Assembly: GCA_018668475.1 (NCBI GenBank)
Contig: JABJCZ010000166.1
Location: 1-19,686, forward strand
Origin: Alphaproteobacteria bacterium
GTDB lineage: Bacteria; Pseudomonadota; Alphaproteobacteria; UBA828
Length of the DNA stretch: 19,686 nucleotides
Reading direction: 5' to 3'
This document shows positions 15,486 to 19,686 of the stretch, in pieces. The translations under genes and the position numbers were made by a program. The notes beneath the pieces were generated by a model. That model worked only from the letters and a program-made list of their open reading frames with translations. It was not told the DNA's origin and did no database searches. Positions within the stretch are counted from its first letter, which is position 1; each line of letters opens with the position of its first letter.

Positions 15486-16711
15486 TCAGTTTCCGGTCCG
15501 GCGACGATACCCTTGTCATGCAGTGCGCCGATCTCACCGTCACCCATGCCGAGAATCCTCGAGAGAATTTCGTCGGTGTGCTCGCCGAGCAGCGGTGCCC
15601 GACCAACCTCTTCACGCGGAAACTGTGAAAAGTCGAACGGTGAACCCGGCACCAGATGACGACCAATGCCTGGCTGTTCGACGTTCTGGAACAGCGGGTT
15701 GTCGGTCGACACAAACGGGTCTTCCGCAACCATCTGCTTGTAGGTGCGGAAGGGGCTCCAGAGAATACCTGCCTTGGTCAGGGCGTCGCCGGCTTCGGCC
15801 AGCGTGTTGGCTTCAAACCATGGCGCAATCAGGCTGTTGAGCTCATCGCGCACCTGCCAGCGGTCCGCCTCCTGACTGAGGTCGACGCCTTTTTGGGCTT
15901 CAAGAGCGCTGAACGCTGCTTCGAGCCCCGCTGCAGCGGTAAAGTCCTTCATCTGGCGCGGGGTAACCACGACCAGCATGATGCGGCGGTTATCGGAGGT
16001 CCGAAAATCGCGGCCGAGCGTGCCATACATTTGATTGCCAATGCGGGGGCGCTGGTCATTGTTGATCTGCACATCACCGACGTAGCCCAGCGATGCTGTT
16101 AGGTGATAGCCAACATCAGCAAGAGAAAGCCGAATATGCTGGCCTTCGCCGGTGCGGCTGCGATGGCGCTCTGCTGCCAGCAGCGCAATGCTCGCCATCA
16201 GGCCGCAGGTCAGGTCCCAGCCTGGCAGTACGTTGTTGACCGGTTCGTTCTCATCAAGGTCAGCTGGGCCGGTGGTGAACGGCCAGCCGATCCGCGCGTT
16301 GACGGTATAGTCCACCGCCGTAGTGTCATCGGGGTTGCCGACGATATTCATCGTGATGATATCGGCGCGAGCCTTCTCTAGCGTTTCGTGTGATGACCAG
16401 CCGCGCACTGGCAGGTTGGTCAGATAAATTCCGGCATCCGGACCCGGCGCCGTGATCAGGCGGGAAATGATCTCGCGGCCTTCATTTGAGCGCAGGTCAA
16501 CAGCGAGCGAGCGCTTGCCCTTGTTCATGCCGGCCCAGTAAATGCTGTTATTATCTGGGGTGACCGGCCAGCGACGGTAGTCGAGCCCGCCGCCGATCAT
16601 GTCAAACCGAATCACTTCCGCGCCCATCTGGGCCAGCATCATGCCGCCGAGCGGTGCCGCAACGAATGCCGAGCCTTCCACCACCCGCAGGCCCTTGAGT
16701 ATCGAATTCAT
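15482..16711 (-). CDS. Family III (CaiB/BaiF) CoA transferase, resembling mesaconyl-CoA C1-C4 CoA transferase (2-methylfumaryl-CoA isomerase)
   Basis: Family III CoA transferases move CoA between acids through an aspartyl-CoA mixed anhydride. The 409-residue length fits the family. The N-terminus GLRVVEGSAFVAAPLGGMM, then AQMGAEVIRFD, GGGLDYRRWPV and NKGKRSLAVDLR, strongly recalls Mct, which moves CoA within mesaconyl-CoA in the 3-hydroxypropionate bicycle (from memory of the family, not searched). The nucleophile is likely Asp166 in LPGWDLTCGLMA. GEGQHIRLSLADV and the ending LGEHTDEILSRILGMGDGEIGALHDKGIV are usual. ATG 16711 is preferred because AGGAG sits 8 nt away; the GTG at 16717 is too close. 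No other 3-hydroxypropionate gene is seen here. The substrate is uncertain. Confidence 0.85.
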   Translation of the reverse strand: MNSILKGLRVVEGSAFVAAPLGGMMLAQMGAEVIRFDMIGGGLDYRRWPVTPDNNSIYWAGMNKGKRSLAVDLRSNEGREIISRLITAPGPDAGIYLTNLPVRGWSSHETLEKARADIITMNIVGNPDDTTAVDYTVNARIGWPFTTGPADLDENEPVNNVLPGWDLTCGLMASIALLAAERHRSRTGEGQHIRLSLADVGYHLTASLGYVGDVQINNDQRPRIGNQMYGTLGRDFRTSDNRRIMLVVVTPRQMKDFTAAAGLEAAFSALEAQKGVDLSQEADRWQVRDELNSLIAPWFEANTLAEAGDALTKAGILWSPFRTYKQMVAEDPFVSTDNPLFQNVEQPGIGRHLVPGSPFDFSQFPREEVGRAPLLGEHTDEILSRILGMGDGEIGALHDKGIVAGPETD

Positions 16712-16841
16712 TGCCACGTCTCCTGTTATCTCGTCGCGCGGATCAGCGCCGTGTTTTCGAAATACGCGATTTGTCCGGACATTTCAACCTGTCGCGTGTG
16801 GTTCTCAGCGCGTTCATTGTCGCCACGGTGATGACGATATG

Positions 16842-16867
16842 TTCACAACCGCTTGAGCGGTGTTGAA
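16842..16867. promoter_or_regulatory. 26-bp imperfect palindrome (operator-like)
   Basis: The arms 16842-16853 and 16856-16867 match as reverse complements at 10 of 12 positions around a 2-nt centre, with a perfect ACCGCT-TG-AGCGGT core and TTCA/TGAA outer ends. It lies 131 bp upstream of the CoA transferase (minus strand) and 81 bp upstream of the small plus-strand ORF. Size and symmetry fit a dimeric regulator site of the TetR or GntR kind. No regulator gene is adjacent. Confidence 0.45.
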
Positions 16868-16947
16868 AAGCACCATCATCATCCCGACCTAATGCTCAGT
16901 AGACACAGAATATTCCATCAACCGCAGAGACGTTTGTGATCGCACCC

Positions 16948-17070
16948 ATGCTGACCAGCTACCAAAACGAGCTTAAACGGCACATCGATACAGTGATTCC
17001 GCTTGTCGGTGTATTCGTCGCGATGGCTGGTCTGGTGACGGTATTGGCGCTTGGCGTGGTATCCGCCTGA
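16948..17070 (+). CDS. Possible 40-residue single-TM peptide
   Basis: A 40-residue frame runs from ATG 16948 to TGA 17070. It has a charged N-terminus (MLTSYQNELKRHIDT) followed by one hydrophobic span (about 16-40, ending LVTVLALGVVSA), a typical small inner-membrane peptide. A GTG at 16936 in frame would add four residues. The Shine-Dalgarno is weak. Support comes from context: the 512-bp gap between flanking genes contains this frame, then a hairpin-rich stretch, then a strong terminator on the same strand at 17153-17187, so the strand is probably transcribed. No family is recognised. The DNA could instead encode a non-coding RNA. Confidence 0.4.
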   Translation: MLTSYQNELKRHIDTVIPLVGVFVAMAGLVTVLALGVVSA

Positions 17071-17078
17071 GCGCTGAT

Positions 17079-17115
17079 CCACGAGGGTATCCCCGCTCCC
17101 CCGGGGTCCTCGTGG
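17079..17115 (+). other. Nested hairpin in the 3' region of the short transcript
   Basis: CCACGAGG (17079-17086) pairs perfectly with CCTCGTGG (17108-17115), and inside it CCCCG (17091-17095) pairs with CGGGG (17102-17106). It starts 8 nt after the small ORF stop and lies 38 nt before the terminator stem. It could be a 3'-UTR element or part of a small RNA. Confidence 0.5.
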
Positions 17116-17152
17116 TGGATAGGTCCCGCAGACCTGTCTTCCCCAACGAACT

Positions 17153-17187
17153 GATCCCGCGTCGTGAAAACGGCGCGGGATCTTTTT
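17153..17187 (+). terminator. Strong rho-independent terminator
   Basis: GATCCCGCG (17153-17161) and CGCGGGATC (17174-17182) form a perfect 9-bp GC-rich stem. It can be extended inward by a G-U pair and two further pairs to a small A-rich loop, and is followed directly by TTTTT (17183-17187). On the minus strand the same stem lacks a T-run, so it ends plus-strand transcription. The only plus-strand candidate upstream is the small ORF/RNA region starting near 16.87 kb. Confidence 0.85.
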
Positions 17188-17223
17188 CGTGTTCGCGGCT
17201 TCGGCCATGTCCGGGCGAGCGAT

Positions 17224-18378
17224 CTATTTTGGTGGCCGCGCGACAGTGAATGATTCGTTCTGGAACCAGAGCCCCCCGTGGCGCTTGACGGCCTTCTGGG
17301 TGGCATCCAGGTAACTGCTGTCGGCAATTGCATCGCGCAAGCGGTGATCCTCAATCTGCGCGACATATACAGCCGCATTCCAGGCGGCCAACAAGGTTGA
17401 GGTGCCGATGTTGCTCGCCACTTCATTGGGCAGTACGTGCAGCCCGTAGTGGAACAGTGACTGTTTGTCCGGGTGAGCCAGAAAGCGCAATTTTCGGCCC
17501 TTCACATAGTCGGATGCCTTGAGCGCGGCCAGCAGGTCGTGGCGAGGTGTCTTGAAGGGCTGTTCGTTGGGCCAGACTTTACGGATGATCTCCATGCCGG
17601 GGTCTTTGCCGGTCGACTGGATGGTCAGCATTCGGCCCCCCGGCGCAATGGCGCGGGACAAAGGCCCCAGCACGTTGCGGACTTTTACATCAGCCGGCAG
17701 GCGCGCTTGATAGGGTTGGGAAGCGATCACCAGATCATATTCGCCGTCGCTCTCGCCCGGTCGCGGGATAACTGAATCCAGCGAAAACTTGTGGTCCTTG
17801 CGATACATGACCACGACCGACGGTTTGACGTATCGCGGGTTGCCCGATTTTTCGCTGGTCATCGTCTGCCAGCCCTCGTTGAGGATCGGCTGAAGCTCGT
17901 TGCGAATTTGTTGGTCGAAGCCGTGCGTGCTCTCGCCGTCAAGCTCGATGGAGTGCCAGTTGAGCTGGCCGTGCAGGTCCATGTTGCGGGGCATCAGCCC
18001 GGCGGCTTCATAATAAAACATATTGGTTGCCACGAAGACGGTCTGCGGATGTTCGTGAAACCGGTCCGGCAATTTTTCTACCGAGAGGCGGACGTCTTCC
18101 AAGCTGACTTCCTTGCCAACGACCAGAAAAGGCACTGTCGGAAACTGCGCATGCATGGCCCGCATGACCCGGGTCAATACAGTGCCATCGCCCATGCCGG
18201 CATCGAAGACTTTCAGCGCCGGCTGGGCCGGGTTGAGATGCTCAAGTTCGCGGGCAATGCGGGTCGCGACCTCCCACTTTTCACTGCAGGTCGTCACGAA
18301 CAGAAGGTATTTTTCCCTGTTGTCGAAAAACCGGAACGGCGTACTTCCGGCATCGACTGATTTCGCCTTTGAAGCCAC
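17224..18378 (-). CDS. SAM-dependent methyltransferase-like protein, substrate unknown
   Basis: The 384-residue cytoplasmic protein has a class I methyltransferase core. KVFDAGMGDGTVLTRVM (about 56-72) is motif I with D-A-G-x-G-D-G. VVGKEVS gives the acidic Glu90 expected to hold the SAM ribose. YDLVIASQPYQARLP (about 214-228) has S-Q-P-Y at the place where N-methyltransferases carry (N/D/S)-P-P-(Y/F). GPLSRAIAPGGRMLTIQSTG (about 238-257) is the post-motif strand. A long insert at about 125-200 (with NWHSIELDGESTHGF) and a C-terminal extension after about 290 are not part of the usual core. The start is GTG 18378 with GGGGAGG just upstream; the next in-frame Met is inside the SAM fold. It is divergent from the MTHFR-family gene. 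I recognise no named family. Confidence 0.75.
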   Translation of the reverse strand: MASKAKSVDAGSTPFRFFDNREKYLLFVTTCSEKWEVATRIARELEHLNPAQPALKVFDAGMGDGTVLTRVMRAMHAQFPTVPFLVVGKEVSLEDVRLSVEKLPDRFHEHPQTVFVATNMFYYEAAGLMPRNMDLHGQLNWHSIELDGESTHGFDQQIRNELQPILNEGWQTMTSEKSGNPRYVKPSVVVMYRKDHKFSLDSVIPRPGESDGEYDLVIASQPYQARLPADVKVRNVLGPLSRAIAPGGRMLTIQSTGKDPGMEIIRKVWPNEQPFKTPRHDLLAALKASDYVKGRKLRFLAHPDKQSLFHYGLHVLPNEVASNIGTSTLLAAWNAAVYVAQIEDHRLRDAIADSSYLDATQKAVKRHGGLWFQNESFTVARPPK

Positions 18379-18517
18379 AGGCCTCCCCTTTTTTCTGTTT
18401 TTTTCCGGGGTTGCTTCTGCCCGGGGTACTCATCGTAGTGGCCAAGAAATTATTCCGCGAGCATGTTATGACCGCGCAGCAGGATAATCAGGAAACGGGC
18501 CGGAGGAGCGGGAAGGC

Positions 18518-19468
18518 ATGGGGTACACAAATACAACTGTTGAGGCAGACTCCATTAGTGGCGGCGGGCTGGAGAAAACTCTTCGCGCCGGCCATTTCGC
18601 TGTCACAGCAGAGACGGCGCCGCCGGATTCAGCCGATCCGGCGGATGTGCTGAGTCGCGCCGGGTGCCTTAAAGGGTTGGCCGATGCTGTGAACGTGCTG
18701 GACGGTGCCGCAGCGCGGGCCCATCTGTCACCGCTGGCGACAGCGGCAATTCTGGCGCGCGACGGGATCGAACCGGTCATTCAGCTCACCATGCGCGACC
18801 GCAACCGCCTGGCGCTTGAAGCCGATGCACTTGGTGCCGCAGCACTTGGTGTGCCCAATATCCTCTGTCTGAAAGGTGATTCCGTCGATGCCGGCGATCA
18901 GCCGGATGCAAAACCTGTATTTGATCTGAATTCTGCAGAGTTCATGAAAATTCTCCGGGAGATGCGGGACGATGCGATCTTTCCCGGTGGCCGCGAAATC
19001 ACGTCGCCGCCGAAGTTACTGATTGGTGCGGCGGATGCCCCACACGATCCCGCGCCTGACTTCGAGCCCGCCGCCCTGCTCGCCAAAATTGCTGCCGGCG
19101 CAAATTTTTTCCAGACGCAATTTTGTTTCGATATGCCGTCACTTGAGCGCTACATGGCTCGGATCGCGGATTTTGGCGTGCCGGAGAAGGCATGGTTCCT
19201 GATCGGTATCGGCCCCATCGCCTCCGCCCGATCTGCACGTTGGATGAACGAGCATCTCTATGGTGTGAACATCCCGGACGCGATCATTTACCGGCTGGAG
19301 GGTGCTGCGGACCAGCGCGCGGAAGGGCGTGCCATCTGCATTGAGCTATTGCAGACGCTACAGGGGATACCGGGAGTTGCCGGGGCGCACCTGATGGCGC
19401 CGCACGGCGAGGCCGCCACCGCGCAGGTTATCGCCGAGTCAGGCGTATTGGACCTGCGAAGCAGCTAA
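18518..19468 (+). CDS. Methylenetetrahydrofolate reductase (MetF) family protein
   Basis: The family reduces 5,10-methylene-THF to 5-methyl-THF with FAD in the cytoplasm, feeding methionine synthesis, or runs in reverse in C1 degradation. The 316-residue TIM-barrel length is normal. By position, Glu32 in FAVTAETAPP corresponds to catalytic Glu28 of E. coli MetF, Asp121 in CLKGDSV to Asp120, and Gln201 in FFQTQFCFD to Gln183. LLIGAADAPHDP and IGIGPIASARSARWMN are other family segments. The N-terminal AETAPP instead of the FEFFPP of canonical MetF, and the GDSVDAGDQP loop, mark a divergent subgroup, so the physiological direction is uncertain. The ATG at 18518 has an extended GGAGGAGCGGGAAGG upstream. 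It is convergent with the next gene, 16 nt apart. Confidence 0.88.
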   Translation: MGYTNTTVEADSISGGGLEKTLRAGHFAVTAETAPPDSADPADVLSRAGCLKGLADAVNVLDGAAARAHLSPLATAAILARDGIEPVIQLTMRDRNRLALEADALGAAALGVPNILCLKGDSVDAGDQPDAKPVFDLNSAEFMKILREMRDDAIFPGGREITSPPKLLIGAADAPHDPAPDFEPAALLAKIAAGANFFQTQFCFDMPSLERYMARIADFGVPEKAWFLIGIGPIASARSARWMNEHLYGVNIPDAIIYRLEGAADQRAEGRAICIELLQTLQGIPGVAGAHLMAPHGEAATAQVIAESGVLDLRSS

Positions 19469-19484
19469 GCGACGCTTGATTGGC

Positions 19485-19686
19485 TCAGGAAGAGCCGTAG
19501 ACCACAATTTGCGATACGACGTAGTTGCCACCGTCATTGATGATCGAGATACCGTCGAACGGATCGCGGAATGACCGGTCGGCAGCACGGATCAGCTCGG
19601 TACCATCGAGCTCCACAACCATTTCACCCTGATCGTCGCGGCTAATGCTAATGCGATGACGGGCATTATCTTCCAGCGAAATCTCA
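19485..19686 (-). CDS. C-terminal part of a probable beta-jelly-roll (ConA/LamG-like) protein, truncated by the window edge
   Basis: A minus-strand frame enters from the right edge and ends at TGA (19485-19487), giving 66 residues. The segment reads HRISISRDDQGEMVVELDG, then TELIRAADRSFRDPFDGISI and INDGGNYVVSQIVVYGSS at the end. Alternating strands with an H-x-I-x-I-x-R strand, a V-E-L-D-G hairpin and a final Y-V-V-S-Q-I-V-V-Y strand resemble the end of concanavalin-like or LamG-type jelly-roll domains in secreted or surface proteins. The rest lies outside the window, so function, length and signal peptide cannot be judged. Confidence 0.65.
   Translation of the reverse strand, partial: EISLEDNARHRISISRDDQGEMVVELDGTELIRAADRSFRDPFDGISIINDGGNYVVSQIVVYGSS

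Noticed and set aside
16918..17208. Minus-strand frame in the gap next to the methyltransferase-like gene
   Set aside because: Its product lacks any recognisable pattern and it runs through the terminator and hairpin region. The plus-strand signals explain the region better.
18369..18653. Plus-strand frame upstream of and overlapping the MTHFR-family gene
   Set aside because: It overlaps the confident MTHFR frame out of phase and ends in an Arg/Gln-rich stretch. It contains no MTHFR_C-type cysteine motif.

Overview
The window looks like chromosomal DNA of a GC-rich alphaproteobacterium, possibly Rhodospirillales-like or a marine relative. The strongest evidence is the heme cluster hemC-hemD-mitofilin(Mic60)-hemY with tsaD divergent beside it, an arrangement typical of Alphaproteobacteria. 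The infA product also carries the alphaproteobacterial sequence variant, and the single tRNA gene encodes its own CCA end. I see no insertion sequence, prophage, CRISPR array or transfer island. Almost all of it is tightly packed chromosomal genes, many with 4-nt overlaps or convergent ends only a few bases apart.

Layout. 1-555: the 3' part of an NAD-dependent epimerase/dehydratase gene. 565-2052 (minus): tsaD and a small NTF2-like protein gene. 2185-6642 (plus): the heme operon hemC, hemD, mitofilin-like gene and hemY, with ATGA overlaps at hemC/hemD and mitofilin/hemY. 6697-7977: a Kef/CPA2-type antiporter. 8158-8233: tRNA-Thr(CGT), followed by an orphan single-domain response regulator, then infA behind a good sigma70-like promoter. 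9372-10061: a type II haloacid dehalogenase-like gene, convergent with a secreted small protein gene (10066-10566, minus). 10688-11716 (minus): an MDR dehydrogenase. 11846-12947 (plus): a two-TM small protein and a secreted six-repeat Sel1 protein. 12963-15062 (minus): metY followed by an alpha/beta hydrolase, likely one operon. 15198-15485: a DUF1330 protein, convergent with a family III CoA transferase (15482-16711, minus) that resembles mesaconyl-CoA C1-C4 CoA transferases.

The only gene-poor stretch is 16712-17223. It holds an operator-like dyad, a possible 40-residue single-TM peptide gene, a structured 3' region and a strong intrinsic terminator on the plus strand, so it probably encodes a short transcript. 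To its right, a methyltransferase-like gene of unknown substrate (minus) and a methylenetetrahydrofolate-reductase family gene (plus) diverge. The window ends in the 3' part of a probable beta-jelly-roll protein gene on the minus strand.

Functional links. HemC and HemD make uroporphyrinogen III. The mitofilin-like and HemY proteins in the same operon are inner-membrane proteins. TsaD (t6A tRNA modification), tRNA-Thr (an ANN-decoding tRNA and therefore a t6A substrate) and IF-1 are translation functions. MetY and the MTHFR-family protein touch methionine and one-carbon metabolism. The most promising places for something undescribed are the 16.84-17.19 kb short-transcript locus, the divergent methyltransferase/MTHFR pair and the Mct-like CoA transferase outside an obvious pathway context.
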